Assembly: GCF_013623835.1 (NCBI RefSeq) | Contig: NZ_JABKDE010000003.1 | Span: 310,001 to 374,000, forward strand | From: Brevibacterium oceani | GTDB lineage: Bacteria; Actinomycetota; Actinomycetes; Actinomycetales; Brevibacteriaceae | Direction: 5' to 3' | DNA: 64,000 nucleotides | Shown: positions 15,314-25,288 of the stretch, piece by piece | Numbering within the stretch: the stretch's first letter is position 1 | Layout: every line of letters begins with the position of its first letter | Notes under the pieces: generated by a model | Database searches by the model: none | Told to the model about the DNA's origin: nothing | Seen by the model: only the letters and a program-made list of their open reading frames with translations | Made by a program: the position numbers and the translations under genes

Positions 15314-17119
15314 TCACTGACCCGGAGGCCCTCCGTTGCCGAACATCGAGGTCGACTCCTCGGGAGCCTCGGCGCTGATCTTCGACAGCGCTGACTCGAT
15401 CGAGGTCACAGTGGTCTGCGTGTCCTCGTCACCGGCTGCGGCCGCCTGCTTCGCAATCTGTTCGAGGGTCGACTTCGCAGAGCCGTCCTCGATGAGGGAT
15501 GAGTAGAGCTTGGAATAGGCCTTCTCATAGAGTTCGTGGAACTCGTCGTTGTCGAGGAACCGCTCCTTGAGCACTCCGCTTCCACGCGATCCTCCTCCCT
15601 TGCCGCCGCCATCGGACGATCCGGCCGGCGCGCCTTCCTGACCACCGGCACCGTCCTGACCGCCGCTGGCGTCCTGACCGCCAGGGGGACCGCCTTCCGG
15701 CATGTCCTCGCCGCCGCCGGGCATCTGCTGCCCCGCGTCCTCGGCGGCCTCGTCCTCTCCGTCGGCTCCGGCCCCGCCGGGCATTCCGCCCATGCCGCCC
15801 ATGCCGGTGAGGGAGAGATTGAGGTCCCAGGACAGGACGGTGAACTTCTCCTCATCCGTGTCGTACCAGAGATAGTAGTTGTTCCCCGGCCCGTCCATGG
15901 CGTCACTGTTGGACAACAGCTCCTGCGTGGCGAGATACGTCGCAAACGATTCGACGTCGACGTGCTCATCGAGCTCGTCGGCGAATTCCTCGTCGTCGGA
16001 GTTGTTGACGAAATCGAGGAGATCCATCACCGGCTGCATATCGTAGGATCCCTCCGCGTTGATCTGCTTGAAGGCCTCCTCGTAGTCCGTCGGATCCTCG
16101 CCGAGGTAGTCGAACGATCCGCTCGCACGTCCCTTGTAGAGCACGCCGTTCCCGTAATCGTCCGCCCACTGGGCATCGGGCGCATCGAGGACGAGGCGCG
16201 CAGCCGAGTCTCCGCCGTTGACGCTGACCGAGGTGAACGAGTAGTCCTGGGTCGTCTGGCCGGAGTCCTTGGTCAGGCTGAGCGCAAGTGCCTCATTGAG
16301 CGCCGTGTCCGAGCCCGAGGCCGCCGGTCGAAGCGCAACCTCGGAGTGCCCTTGATACGCACGTCCGTCTTCGTACTCATCGAAGCTGACGAGCCACGGC
16401 AGCTCTTCAGGACTGTCCTCGGACAGCTGCACCATTCCCATTCCGCCGCCTGGTCCGTCGCCCTGCTGGTCGTCGCCCTGTACAGCCTCACCCTTCTGGC
16501 CGTCATTCTGCGCGGCCTGACTCTTCTGGGCATCGTGCTGTGCGGAATCGTTCGAGGCACCGTTCGCCTCGGCGTCGGACTGCTGGGCCTGCTGTCCGCC
16601 CTGCGGCATCCCCTGCCCATCGGGCATCTCCGGGGCGTCGGCCCCGCCGCCACCGGGCATCCCGGAGTTGCCACGCAGGGACATCAGGGTCGAATTGCCC
16701 TTGAGGCGGAGTCCGACGTCTTCGATGAGCGTGCCGTCGATCGTCATGTCCGCCTTGATGAACTGCTTCTCCCCTTCGTCCTGGAATGTGGCCATCATGT
16801 CCTCGTACTCGGACTCATCGAAGGTGATCTCGATCAAGTGGCTCTTGCCGTCGAACAGATCTCCCTTCCCGGCGATGTCGTTGGTCACTGTGTCCTCGGA
16901 GACGAGCTGCGAAGTGATGTACGGCTTGACCGTATAGCTGCCGAAGATCAGCACAACGGCGACGAATCCGGCCGTGACTGCCGCAGCTGTCTTCCAGTAG
17001 TGGCGCAGCCGCACCGGGATCCGATGCCGCAGCTTCCGCTTCTTCTTCGTGCCGGCCACGGGCGCCTCGGCCTCCGCCGGCTGCCCGTCCGGTTGGGGGT
17101 CTCGGTGCTGTTCGGCCAT
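15314..17119 (-). CDS. Membrane-anchored CotH-kinase-like protein
   Basis: 601 residues. A basic N-terminus (KKKRKLRHR) precedes one membrane helix at about 43-63, so most of the protein is outside. CotH-family features follow: LIEITFDESEYEDM, LRLKGNST, NYYLWYD and LSWDLNLSLT, where the Asp of WDLN corresponds to the catalytic/metal region of CotH atypical protein kinases. Two low-complexity inserts rich in Gly, Pro, Met, Gln and Asp (about residues 153-222 and 437-510) interrupt the domain. It is the last gene of VTC-DUF4956-cotH, with 1 bp to DUF4956. Known CotH proteins phosphorylate spore-coat proteins; this organism group does not form spores, so the target here is unknown. Confidence 0.8.
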   Translation of the reverse strand: MAEQHRDPQPDGQPAEAEAPVAGTKKKRKLRHRIPVRLRHYWKTAAAVTAGFVAVVLIFGSYTVKPYITSQLVSEDTVTNDIAGKGDLFDGKSHLIEITFDESEYEDMMATFQDEGEKQFIKADMTIDGTLIEDVGLRLKGNSTLMSLRGNSGMPGGGGADAPEMPDGQGMPQGGQQAQQSDAEANGASNDSAQHDAQKSQAAQNDGQKGEAVQGDDQQGDGPGGGMGMVQLSEDSPEELPWLVSFDEYEDGRAYQGHSEVALRPAASGSDTALNEALALSLTKDSGQTTQDYSFTSVSVNGGDSAARLVLDAPDAQWADDYGNGVLYKGRASGSFDYLGEDPTDYEEAFKQINAEGSYDMQPVMDLLDFVNNSDDEEFADELDEHVDVESFATYLATQELLSNSDAMDGPGNNYYLWYDTDEEKFTVLSWDLNLSLTGMGGMGGMPGGAGADGEDEAAEDAGQQMPGGGEDMPEGGPPGGQDASGGQDGAGGQEGAPAGSSDGGGKGGGSRGSGVLKERFLDNDEFHELYEKAYSKLYSSLIEDGSAKSTLEQIAKQAAAAGDEDTQTTVTSIESALSKISAEAPEESTSMFGNGGPPGQ

Positions 17120-17120
17120 G

Positions 17121-17807
17121 TCACATGTCCGTCTGGTCGTACCCGGTCAGGACCGTCGCCTTCTGCCCGACGTTGACCGACCGGAGTCGGGCGATGAGGT
17201 CGCTGGGCTCGACGCCCTTCTTGAGCTTCGCCGTGTAGCTGTGCTCCATGAGGGATCCGCCGCGGATACTCTCGGTGCTGATGAGCTCGTATTCGTCGGT
17301 CGCCGCGATGAGGATGTCGTCGAGCTGCGCAGCATAGTCGTCTCCGTCGGCCGGGACCTGCACCTTGACGACCTGGCGCTGGACGTTGAGAGCGAAGAGG
17401 TTGAAACGGTACATGACGTAGATGACGGCGCAGATGAAGATCGTCGCAATGACAGCGAGAGTGTAGAAGCGGGTTCCGCAGGCCATTCCGATGCCCATGA
17501 CGAGGAAGATGAAGCCGACATCCCTCGTCTCCTTGATCGCATTGCGGAATCTCACCACCGACAGAGCGCCGACGAGTGCGAAGGCCCTCGCGATGTTCGA
17601 TCCGACGATGAGCATGATGAGGGCGACGAGCATGCCGAGGATGATGAGTGTCTGCACATAGCTCTGGCTGTAGCTGACGTTCTGGTGCGTCGCCCGGTAC
17701 ACGAAGGCGACGACGAGGCTGCAGACGAAGGCGAGCAGCAGGGAGAGCACGACGTCCATGACGCTGAAGGTGCCGGAGAGGTCGGTGAGGCTGAAGTCCA
17801 AATTCAT
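17121..17807 (-). CDS. DUF4956 membrane protein
   Basis: 228 residues. About four hydrophobic segments fill the first 125 residues (VLSLLLAFVCSLVVAFVY, TLIILGMLVALIMLIVG, VGFIFLVMGIGMACG, LAVIATIFICAVIYV). The conserved family block ARAFALVGALSVVRFRNAIKE sits between helices 2 and 3. A soluble C-terminal alpha/beta domain follows, which may be ACT- or ferredoxin-like. The biochemical role is unknown. Its fixed neighbours, a VTC-domain protein upstream and CotH downstream, suggest the three form one complex at the membrane. Confidence 0.85.
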   Translation of the reverse strand: MNLDFSLTDLSGTFSVMDVVLSLLLAFVCSLVVAFVYRATHQNVSYSQSYVQTLIILGMLVALIMLIVGSNIARAFALVGALSVVRFRNAIKETRDVGFIFLVMGIGMACGTRFYTLAVIATIFICAVIYVMYRFNLFALNVQRQVVKVQVPADGDDYAAQLDDILIAATDEYELISTESIRGGSLMEHSYTAKLKKGVEPSDLIARLRSVNVGQKATVLTGYDQTDM

Positions 17808-17879
17808 TCTGGTGGTGTTTCCTTCGATTCGTTGTTGAGGTGCGGGGTGCGGCCGTGTTCAGGCAAAATGCGGCCCTGC

Positions 17880-18731
17880 TCAGGCTGGGAGGGCCTGCTG
17901 GTCTTCCGGTGCGTGGAAGACGGAGCGCGGAGCGAGTCCGTGGGCCTCGACGCTCTGGCAGTACTTCGAGATCCGTTGGATCTGCAGTCCGTAGCGTGCG
18001 GCCATATCGGTGACCCAGTAGGGTGCACGCTCGTTGACCTTGACCTCCATGACGGCGAGGTCGGGACGGATGATGTACCGGTTCTCGGTCTCCGCCCGCA
18101 GATCGAAGTCGCGGTCGCGCCCTCGCACACGGTGGTCGAGGGTCACGCGCAGACCGAGGTCGGCGTCGATTCCCACATAGGGTTCGCGGCGATACCCGGT
18201 CATCGCCATCGGCCGCAGGTCGAGGCGGATGATGAGGTCGAGGACCTCGTCGACGAACGGCTGATCGGATGCCGCGACGCTGATGTGCTCACGACGGTCA
18301 CACAGCGCGAGCGCTTGCCCGTAGGGCAGCATGACCCGCCGCTTCTGAGTGACCCGATTCACTCTCTGTTTGATCTCGACGGAGACCGGGCTGTTTTCGT
18401 CAGCAACCTCTCCGGTGTCTCCGTAACGCCGGATGCGCAGCTTCCGGCGGAACTTCAGCCCCTCGATCTTCTCGTAGTAGAAGCGAAGATGAGAGGTGTC
18501 GTAGTAGACGCTCCACACGCCGTAGCCGCGCGGTCCGGCGTAGGCGTCACGCTCCATGCGCTCATTGAGTTCGGCGCGGATATCCCCGACCTGGTTCGAA
18601 GGCACGAGGTATTTCAGTTCGTATCTGTTGAAGGCGTGCAGGCTGCTCGGAGCGCGCAAGCGGTCGCCCTGCTCGACCGGTCGGCCAACCCCTCCTGAGT
18701 CGTCGTCGGTCTCGCTTCCACTGAATCGCAT
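17880..18731 (-). CDS. VTC-domain (polyphosphate polymerase-like) protein
   Basis: 283 residues. The triphosphate-tunnel fold of VTC domains is recognisable from its paired basic and acidic strands: FNRYELKYLV, VYYDT, FRRKLRIRRYG, VSVEIKQR, and MEVKVNERAPYWV near the end. In yeast Vtc4 this fold polymerises ATP gamma-phosphate into polyphosphate; the bacterial homologues next to DUF4956 are called polyphosphate polymerase-like by homology only. First gene of the operon; ATG at 18731 with AGAGGGG upstream. 72 bp separate it from DUF4956. Confidence 0.85.
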   Translation of the reverse strand: MRFSGSETDDDSGGVGRPVEQGDRLRAPSSLHAFNRYELKYLVPSNQVGDIRAELNERMERDAYAGPRGYGVWSVYYDTSHLRFYYEKIEGLKFRRKLRIRRYGDTGEVADENSPVSVEIKQRVNRVTQKRRVMLPYGQALALCDRREHISVAASDQPFVDEVLDLIIRLDLRPMAMTGYRREPYVGIDADLGLRVTLDHRVRGRDRDFDLRAETENRYIIRPDLAVMEVKVNERAPYWVTDMAARYGLQIQRISKYCQSVEAHGLAPRSVFHAPEDQQALPA

Positions 18732-18928
18732 ACGGCACGATCCCCTCTCGTCAGCAACTGTGTCCCTGCGAAGTTAGGTAAACAATCGGTGAACGGACTA
18801 TGTCCAACCTGTGTCGCAGCTGTGCGATGCTGAGGGAGAAGATGCGGGTCCGTGTTCTGCGGAGAGAGAACGACGCGATCTCGATCATCCGGGTGTCGGC
18901 CGACGGCCCTCAGGGTCCACAACAACGA

Positions 18929-18978
18929 ACCGCGGCGTCGACAGACGAGTTCAGAGACTCGTCTGTCGACGCCGCGGT
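18929..18978 (-). terminator. Terminator of the glyA-sox-sdaA-purU operon
   Basis: Two perfectly complementary 22-nt arms (18929-18950 and 18957-18978; inner end GACGAGT/ACTCGTC) flank a 6-nt loop, TCAGAG, 27 bp after the purU stop. Together with the VTC promoter region it accounts for the gap 18732-19005. Confidence 0.8.
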
Positions 18979-19005
18979 CTGTGGATGCGTCGAACCTCGT
19001 GCACC

Positions 19006-19866
19006 TCAGCGCAGCACGACGGTCCTCTTGCCCGAGAGGAACACGCGGCCGTCGCAGTGCCACTTCACGGCATTCGACAGCGCCTTGCACTCGGCGTCTC
19101 GGCCGGCGGCGACAAGATCCTGTGGGCCGAAGGAGTGGTCGACCTCGACGAGCTGCTGAGCGATGATCGGGCCCTCGTCGAGTTCGCTGTTGACGAAGTG
19201 CGCGGTCGCGCCCACGGTCTTCACGCCGCGCTCCCACGCCTGGTGGTAGGGCTTGGCGCCCTTGAACGAGGGCAGAAACGAGTGGTGGATGTTGATCGCC
19301 CGTCCGGTCAGCTCCCGGGCCAGGTCATCGGAGAGGACCTGCATGTAGCGGGCGAGCACGACGAGGTCGATCTCGAACCGGTCGACGAGTTCGAGCAGCT
19401 TCGCCTCCGCCTCGGGTTTGGTCTCCTTCGTCACCGGAATCCGGAAGAACGGGATGTGGTGCCACTCGACGAGCTCCCGATGATCGGGGTGGTTCGACAC
19501 CACTGCCGCGATCTCGATCGGCAGCTCGCCGATCTGGGCGCGGAAGAGCAGATCGTTGAGGCAGTGCTCGAACTTCGAGACCATGATGAGCACCCGGCGC
19601 TTCTCCCCCTGCGGCCACAGCTGCCAAGTGGCACCGAATTCCTCGCCGATCGATTCGAAGTCCGCCCGCAATGCTTCGATGCCGTTGCCCGGCTCCTCGG
19701 AGACGCTGAAATCGATGCGCAGGAACAGGCGCTCGGTGAACTGGTCGTCAAACTGTTTGAGCTCCTTGATGTCACCGCCGTGGGTGAGCAGGGCCCCGGT
19801 CACCGAGTGGAGGATGCCCGGGCGTTCGTCGCATTCGAGGGTGAAGATGTAATCCTGCATGTCCAA
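19006..19866 (-). CDS. purU: Formyltetrahydrofolate deformylase
   Basis: 286 residues: an N-terminal ACT domain (about 5-85, starting YIFTLECDERPGILHSVTGAL) and a formyltransferase-like catalytic domain (SKFEHCLNDLLFR, VVSNHPDHREL, INIHHSFLPSFKGAKPYHQA, HFVNSELDEGPIIAQ) with the expected catalytic His and Asp. It hydrolyses 10-formyl-THF to formate and THF. Placed last in the sarcosine operon, it would regenerate free THF for sarcosine oxidase when one-carbon units accumulate. Confidence 0.95.
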   Translation of the reverse strand: MDMQDYIFTLECDERPGILHSVTGALLTHGGDIKELKQFDDQFTERLFLRIDFSVSEEPGNGIEALRADFESIGEEFGATWQLWPQGEKRRVLIMVSKFEHCLNDLLFRAQIGELPIEIAAVVSNHPDHRELVEWHHIPFFRIPVTKETKPEAEAKLLELVDRFEIDLVVLARYMQVLSDDLARELTGRAINIHHSFLPSFKGAKPYHQAWERGVKTVGATAHFVNSELDEGPIIAQQLVEVDHSFGPQDLVAAGRDAECKALSNAVKWHCDGRVFLSGKRTVVLR

Positions 19867-19923
19867 ATCTTCCTATTCAGTGGTGTGACAGTGGGAGGGG
19901 TGGTGCACAGTCGCCGGAGGCGA

Positions 19924-21378
19924 TCAGCATTCGACGACGTTGACGGCCAGGCCGCCGCGCGAGGTCTCCTTGTACTTCGATTTCATATCGGCTCCAGTCT
20001 GCCGCATCGTCTCGATCGCCTGATCGAGGGTGACCCGGTGAGTGCCGTCACCGTGCATCGCGAGGCGAGCGGCGTTGATCGCCTTCACCGAGGCGATCGC
20101 ATTGCGTTCGATGCACGGCACCTGGACGAGTCCGCCGACCGGGTCACAGGTCAGCCCGAGGTTGTGCTCGAGACCGATCTCGGCGGCATTCTCGACCTGC
20201 TCGGGTGTCCCGCCGAGGACGGCGCACAGTCCTGCGGCAGCCATCGCACAGGCCGAACCGACCTCGCCTTGGCAGCCCACCTCGGCGCCGGAGATCGAGG
20301 CGTTGCGTTTGAACAGGATCCCGATCGCCCCGGCCGTGAGCAGGAATTTCACGACGGCGTCGTCGGACATCTCTGCGTCGGTGACGAAGCGGTCCATGTA
20401 ATGGAGCACCGCGGGAATGATGCCCGCAGCCCCGTTCGTCGGGGCGGTGACGATCCGTCCGCCCGAGGCGTTCTCCTCGTTGACGGCCAAGGCGTAGAGG
20501 TTGACCCATTCGAGGGCATCGAGCGAACCGGAGGCCGTGTACTCGGCGTCCTCGAGCTTCGCCCGCAGTTCGGGAGCACGCCTGCGGACCTTGAGCCCGC
20601 CGGGCAGCGTCGTCTCCTCACGCATGCACCCGTTGTGCACGCATTCGCGCATCACCGCCCAGATCGCCAACAGCTTCTCCCGCAGCTGCGCATCAGTGCG
20701 GGTCACTCGCTCGTTGACGGCCATGAGCTCCGCGATGCTCAGACCGTGCTCACGGCAGGCGGCGAGGAGTTCATCGGCCGTGGCGAACTCGATCGCCTGG
20801 CCCGTTTCTCCCTGGCCGGCCTCCCCTTCGACGGCATCCTGTCCGGCCGCCTGCTGCCCTGCCGTTTCGGACGCCTCGATCGCCTCGGCGGCGTCCTTCT
20901 CGGCTGCGAGCTCCTCGGCGGTGACGACGAATCCCCCGCCGACCGAGTAGTACTCGCGCTCGATGACCTCATCGCCCGCCTCAGCGCGGATGACCATCCC
21001 ATTGGGATGGCCGGGCAGATTCTTCCGCAGGTGGAGGACGAGGTCCGTCTCCGGTTCGAATTCGATGACCAATCGCCCGCCGAGGTGGAGCTTGCGTTGC
21101 GTTTTGACCTCCTCGACCAGCGGGCCCACCTGGTCGGGGTCGAGCGTTTCGGGATCGAAGCCGCTCAACCCCACGAGCACCGCCGAGTCCGAACCGTGCC
21201 CGATGCCGGTCGCGGCCAGCGAACCGTAGAGTCCGACACGGACCCGACGGACCCGATGCAGGAGACCCTGCCCGTCGAGCTCCTCGACGAACCGCAGCGC
21301 CGCCCGCATCGGCCCCACCGTGTGTGAGGAGGAGGGGCCGATGCCGATCGAGAAGAGATCGAGGACCCCGAGTGCCAT
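19924..21378 (-). CDS. sdaA: L-serine dehydratase, iron-sulfur type
   Basis: 484 residues, a single-chain enzyme with the beta-like domain first ([21 protein letters not shown]) and the alpha-like catalytic domain last ([50 protein letters not shown]). The cysteines in [17 protein letters not shown] and the C-terminal VVEC fit the [4Fe-4S] ligands of this family. A Gln/Glu/Gly-rich insert of about 35 residues (near residues 160-195) is unusual. It converts serine to pyruvate and ammonia. Its ATG overlaps the soxG stop (TGATG), so it is translationally coupled to the sarcosine oxidase genes. Confidence 0.93.
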   Translation of the reverse strand: MALGVLDLFSIGIGPSSSHTVGPMRAALRFVEELDGQGLLHRVRRVRVGLYGSLAATGIGHGSDSAVLVGLSGFDPETLDPDQVGPLVEEVKTQRKLHLGGRLVIEFEPETDLVLHLRKNLPGHPNGMVIRAEAGDEVIEREYYSVGGGFVVTAEELAAEKDAAEAIEASETAGQQAAGQDAVEGEAGQGETGQAIEFATADELLAACREHGLSIAELMAVNERVTRTDAQLREKLLAIWAVMRECVHNGCMREETTLPGGLKVRRRAPELRAKLEDAEYTASGSLDALEWVNLYALAVNEENASGGRIVTAPTNGAAGIIPAVLHYMDRFVTDAEMSDDAVVKFLLTAGAIGILFKRNASISGAEVGCQGEVGSACAMAAAGLCAVLGGTPEQVENAAEIGLEHNLGLTCDPVGGLVQVPCIERNAIASVKAINAARLAMHGDGTHRVTLDQAIETMRQTGADMKSKYKETSRGGLAVNVVEC

Positions 21379-22067
21379 CAGCCGGTCCCCTCCGCCGCGA
21401 CCCCGACGCCTGCACCCGAGCCCGCACCCTCGGTGAGGAACTCGGCCATGCCGTCGAGCAGCCAGCGGACGGTGAAGTCTGCGAAGCTCGCCCGCGGGTA
21501 GACACGGTATTCGAGCACCGATGAGTGGTGGAGGATTACGGGCACGGGTCCCAGAGCGGTGACGATCGCAGTGCCCACGCCGAAGGCGCGCGGGTGGAGG
21601 TCGGCGCGGCAGCTCTTCTCGAGGACCTCGCGGGCCCTCGACCCGGACAGCTGGAGGATCGTGCGGTTGGCCGAGAGGTCGACGGCCTGTCCGGGCAGTC
21701 CTTCGAGTCCCGCCTCGGCGACGAGGGTCTCCCCCGGCTGCTGCTGGCGGGAGACGTCGACGGCGAGGAACTCATCGGGACTCAGCCACAGGATGTGCAG
21801 TCCTGCACCATCGCCGGTGACCTCACCGACCCGGCGCGGCAGCGGCAGTCCGAAGGCGTCTTCGAGCGCACGACCCGAGGCCGAATCCGGCTGTGCGCGC
21901 AGTCCGAGCTGGACGGAGAACGGCAGCTCGCGCAGGGCGACCCGGCGGCCGCCGGCGGCACTCGCCTCGGCCATCGTCTCGGCCAGGTGTGCAGCCGGGG
22001 AGACCCGGAGGTCATCGAGCGAATCGGTTGTGACGAGGGTGTCTGTGGAGTAGGTGGTGTCAGCCAT
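21378..22067 (-). CDS. soxG: Sarcosine oxidase gamma subunit
   Basis: 229 residues from the ATG at 22067, which overlaps the end of soxA by 8 bp. Recognisable SoxG blocks are [72 protein letters not shown] and [29 protein letters not shown]. It is the GCV-T-like structural subunit of the heterotetrameric enzyme. Confidence 0.93.
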   Translation of the reverse strand: MADTTYSTDTLVTTDSLDDLRVSPAAHLAETMAEASAAGGRRVALRELPFSVQLGLRAQPDSASGRALEDAFGLPLPRRVGEVTGDGAGLHILWLSPDEFLAVDVSRQQQPGETLVAEAGLEGLPGQAVDLSANRTILQLSGSRAREVLEKSCRADLHPRAFGVGTAIVTALGPVPVILHHSSVLEYRVYPRASFADFTVRWLLDGMAEFLTEGAGSGAGVGVAAEGTG

Positions 22068-24969
22068 CGCGGCGGTTCCCTTCCGGATCATAGAAGACGG
22101 GCGAGGTGATCTCGACGTCGACCAGGGTGTCCCCGAGCGGGGACTGGACGATCTCGCCGGTCCGGTTGCGGCCGTTCTCGACGAGCGCGAGCCCGATGGG
22201 CCGATCGAGCGAGGGCGAGATGTAGGACGAGGTGACGTGCCCGATCATCGGCACCGGTCCTTCGTCCGGGGTGACCGGGGTGCCCGAGGTGATGAGCTGG
22301 GCGCCTTCGGCCAGACGCGTGGTCCCGTCGACGGGCAGCACGCCCACGAGGTGCTTGCGATCCTCCCGGGCCGTGTCGACCCGGGTGTAGGAGCGTTTGC
22401 CGATGAAGTCCTTGACCTTCGAGACGATCCACTCCATACCCGCATCCTGCGGGGTCACGGTCCCGTCGGTGTCCTGCCCGACGATGATGAAGCCCTTCTC
22501 GGCACGCAGCACGTGCATGACCTCGGTGCCGTACGGGGTGATGTCGAACTCGGCCCCCGCCTCGGCGACGGCCTCCCAGACCGCGAGCCCGTAGAAGGTG
22601 TCGACGTTGATCTCGAAGGCGAGCTCTCCGGAGAACGAGATCCGGCAGATACGGGCGGGAATGCCGTTCGCCAGGGTGGTCTCACGGAAGCCCATGAACT
22701 CGAAGGCCTCGTTCGACACATCGAGGTTCGGTGCGACCTTGGCGATGACATCGCGGGACCGGGGTCCGGCCACGGCGACGGTCGACCACTGTTCGGTCAC
22801 CGAGGTGAAGACGACGTCGAGGTCGGGCCATTCGGTCTGGTGCCATTCCTCGAGCCATTCGAGGACGGTCGCCGCCCCGCCGGTCGTCGTCGTCATGTAG
22901 TAGCGGTCCTCGGCCACGCGCAGGGTCACGCCGTCGTCGAAGATCATTCCGTCGGGCTTGCACATCAGCCCGTAGCGGCCCTTGCCGACCCCCAGCTTCT
23001 TGAAGCCGTTCGTGTAGATCTGGCCGAGGAACTCTCCGGCGTCCTTTCCGCGGATCTCGATCTTGCCGAGCGTGGAGGCGTCCTGGAAGCCGACGGATTC
23101 GCGTACGGCCTTGCCCTCGCGCAGCACCGCGGCCTCCATGTCCTCACCCGGTCGCGGGTAGTACCAGGGCCGCTTCCATTGGCCGACGTCTTCGAATTCG
23201 GCGCCGTGGGCGACGTGCCAGGGGTGGATCGAGGTGACTCGGGCCGGGTCGAAGAGTTCGCCCTTGCGCCGTCCGGCCAGTGCCGCGAACGGCACGGGTG
23301 CGAACGGGGCGCGGAAGGTCGTGTGCCCGACCTGTCCGAGGTCGTCGGCCTTCCCCAGCACCGAGGCGATCGCGCCGATGGCGTTGACCGCTGAGGTCTT
23401 GCCCTGATCGTTGGCCGTCGAGATCGAAGTGTAGCGCTTGATGTGCTCGACCGAGCGCATGCCCGCGCTCATCGCCCGCTGCACGTCGGCGACGGTCTGG
23501 TCACGCTGGAAGTCGATGAAGTGCGTGGTCAGCGCGTCGTGGTCGTCCTCGGCCGAGGTGACCAGCCACAGTGGGCGAGCCGGGGCGTAGGCCATCGCGG
23601 AGGCTGCCGGGACGCTGAGCGCAGCCGGGAAGCCGGTCCGGTTCGCCGCCTGGTTGCCCGCCTCGGCGCCCTGACGCAGCGCCGCTTCGAGGGAATAGTC
23701 TCCGGTGACGGAGCCCGCCGTGAACTGGTCGCGGACGGGGGTGGTGGGCACGAAGGCGGCGATATCGGCGTTCCAGTGGATCGGGCCCTTGCGCTGCCCG
23801 TGGAGGTGGATGACCGGCGAGTGTCCGCCGGACACGGCGAGCAGGTCGACGGCGATCTCCTCGCCTGCACCGGCAGCGACGCCGTCATCGTCGAGGGAGG
23901 CGACGGTGATCGCGCTGATACGTCCGTCAGCCCCCCCACCGGCGGTGCCGGTGACGGCGGCGCCGAGGATGAGACGCGTGCCCGTGGATTCGGTGACGGA
24001 TTCGGCCACCGCCGAGGCGGTCGGGCGGGAATCGATGACCGCGGGGACGGTGATGCCTGCCGCGTGGAGGTCGGTCACGAGGTCGTAGGCGGAGTCGTTC
24101 GTCGTCGCCACGGCAATGTTCTGCCCTGCGGCGACGCCGTAGCGGCCGAGGTAGGTGCGCACGGCCGAGGCGAGCATGATGCCGGGACGGTCGTTGTCGG
24201 CGAAGACGATCGGTCGGTCGTGGGTGCCGGTGGCGAGCACGACCTGGCCGGCGCGGATGTGCCAGACCTTCTGGCGCACCCCGTGACCGCCGGCCGTGTC
24301 GACGGCATCGGTGCGATCTTCGAGGGCGACGAAGTAGTTCGAGTCGTAGCTGCCGAAGACCGTGGTGTTCGGTACGTAGGTGAGCTCTTCGTGCTCGGCG
24401 AATCCGGCGACGGTGGACTCGACCCAGGCGGTGGCGTCCTGACCGTCGATGGTCTCGGCCGTGGCCGGTCCCGCCGAGAGCAGGGAGCCGCCGGGCAGGG
24501 ACTGGTCATCGAGCAGCAGGGTGCGGGCCCCGGACTTGCCGGCCTCCCGGGCGGCGGCGAGTCCGGCGGGGCCGCCGCCGACGATGAGGACGTCGGTGTG
24601 CACGTGCTTGTGTTCGTAGGTCAGTTCGTCCTGGCCCGGGTCGAGGATGCCGAGCCCGGCGAGGTAGTCGGCTTCGAGTCCCTCGGCGATGGCGACGCGG
24701 GTGGCGGGCAGCATCGACTCGGAGACGTCGCCGGGGAACCGGGAGTGCACGCGGACGAGCGCATTGGACTCCTCGACGCCGGCGCCGAGGATGCCGCGGG
24801 CCCGTGACAGGTAGGTCGAGTTGCCGCAGTCGATGCGGCCGGCGGCGATGAGGGCGCTGGCGATCGTGTCACCGGCGAAGCCCGAGTAGGTCGCTCCGTC
24901 GACGGTGAAGTCGATCGGGCGGCTGGTGTCGATGCCGGTGGCACCGGGCAGACGGGTGGTGTTCGTCAT
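22060..24969 (-). CDS. soxA: Sarcosine oxidase alpha subunit
   Basis: 969 residues from the ATG at 24969, which overlaps the soxD stop. Order of domains: an N-terminal ferredoxin-like fold without cysteines ([18 protein letters not shown]), a dinucleotide-binding domain ([18 protein letters not shown]; second motif [18 protein letters not shown]), then a C-terminal aminomethyltransferase-like THF-binding domain (from about residue 580 onward; [18 protein letters not shown] ... GELAFEINV). It binds NAD and THF and passes the methyl carbon to THF as 5,10-methylene-THF. Length matches the corynebacterial enzyme. Confidence 0.95.
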   Translation of the reverse strand: MTNTTRLPGATGIDTSRPIDFTVDGATYSGFAGDTIASALIAAGRIDCGNSTYLSRARGILGAGVEESNALVRVHSRFPGDVSESMLPATRVAIAEGLEADYLAGLGILDPGQDELTYEHKHVHTDVLIVGGGPAGLAAAREAGKSGARTLLLDDQSLPGGSLLSAGPATAETIDGQDATAWVESTVAGFAEHEELTYVPNTTVFGSYDSNYFVALEDRTDAVDTAGGHGVRQKVWHIRAGQVVLATGTHDRPIVFADNDRPGIMLASAVRTYLGRYGVAAGQNIAVATTNDSAYDLVTDLHAAGITVPAVIDSRPTASAVAESVTESTGTRLILGAAVTGTAGGGADGRISAITVASLDDDGVAAGAGEEIAVDLLAVSGGHSPVIHLHGQRKGPIHWNADIAAFVPTTPVRDQFTAGSVTGDYSLEAALRQGAEAGNQAANRTGFPAALSVPAASAMAYAPARPLWLVTSAEDDHDALTTHFIDFQRDQTVADVQRAMSAGMRSVEHIKRYTSISTANDQGKTSAVNAIGAIASVLGKADDLGQVGHTTFRAPFAPVPFAALAGRRKGELFDPARVTSIHPWHVAHGAEFEDVGQWKRPWYYPRPGEDMEAAVLREGKAVRESVGFQDASTLGKIEIRGKDAGEFLGQIYTNGFKKLGVGKGRYGLMCKPDGMIFDDGVTLRVAEDRYYMTTTTGGAATVLEWLEEWHQTEWPDLDVVFTSVTEQWSTVAVAGPRSRDVIAKVAPNLDVSNEAFEFMGFRETTLANGIPARICRISFSGELAFEINVDTFYGLAVWEAVAEAGAEFDITPYGTEVMHVLRAEKGFIIVGQDTDGTVTPQDAGMEWIVSKVKDFIGKRSYTRVDTAREDRKHLVGVLPVDGTTRLAEGAQLITSGTPVTPDEGPVPMIGHVTSSYISPSLDRPIGLALVENGRNRTGEIVQSPLGDTLVDVEITSPVFYDPEGNRRDG

Positions 24970-25256
24970 CGAACCTCTCCTTGCGTGTCGGGACGGGGCG
25001 AGCCGATCGGGTAGATCGCGGTGAAGTCGTAGGTGGCCGTGTCGCGGACGGCGTTGAACCACTTCCGGCAGCCGGCGCTGTGGCTCCACATCTCGGCGTA
25101 GGCACCGCGGTCGTTGGCACGGTAGAAGAGGTACTCGGCCCATTCCCTGTCGGACAGGGCGTGTGGGTCTTCGGGGTAGGGAACGTGGGCCTGTCCGCCG
25201 TAGTGGAATTCGGTTTCGTCCCGCGGCCCGCAGTTCGGGCAGTGGATGAGCAGCAT
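24966..25256 (-). CDS. soxD: Sarcosine oxidase delta subunit
   Basis: 96 residues. Small zinc-binding subunit: HCPNCGPR near the N-terminus gives C6 and C9, and [11 protein letters not shown] supplies the downstream His/Cys pair. The stop overlaps the soxA start by 4 bp (ATGA). Confidence 0.93.
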   Translation of the reverse strand: MLLIHCPNCGPRDETEFHYGGQAHVPYPEDPHALSDREWAEYLFYRANDRGAYAEMWSHSAGCRKWFNAVRDTATYDFTAIYPIGSPRPDTQGEVR

Positions 25257-25288
25257 GTCGGTCCTTTCAGTCCGGAGCGTCGACTCGC

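Noticed and set aside
15536..18698. Two ~545-codon plus-strand open frames opposite cotH, DUF4956 and VTC genes
   Set aside because: Both are antisense shadows; the minus-strand products have clear domains and operon spacing.
18929..18978. The perfect 22-bp hairpin as an insertion-sequence end or attachment site
   Set aside because: No transposase or target duplication; its position just after purU fits a terminator.
18811..21327. An 838-codon plus-strand open frame opposite purU and sdaA
   Set aside because: Starts inside the terminator region and has no recognisable domain; purU and sdaA are unambiguous.
22054..24807. Plus-strand open frames of about 450 codons opposite soxA
   Set aside because: Val/Gly/Asp-rich shadow translation without motifs.
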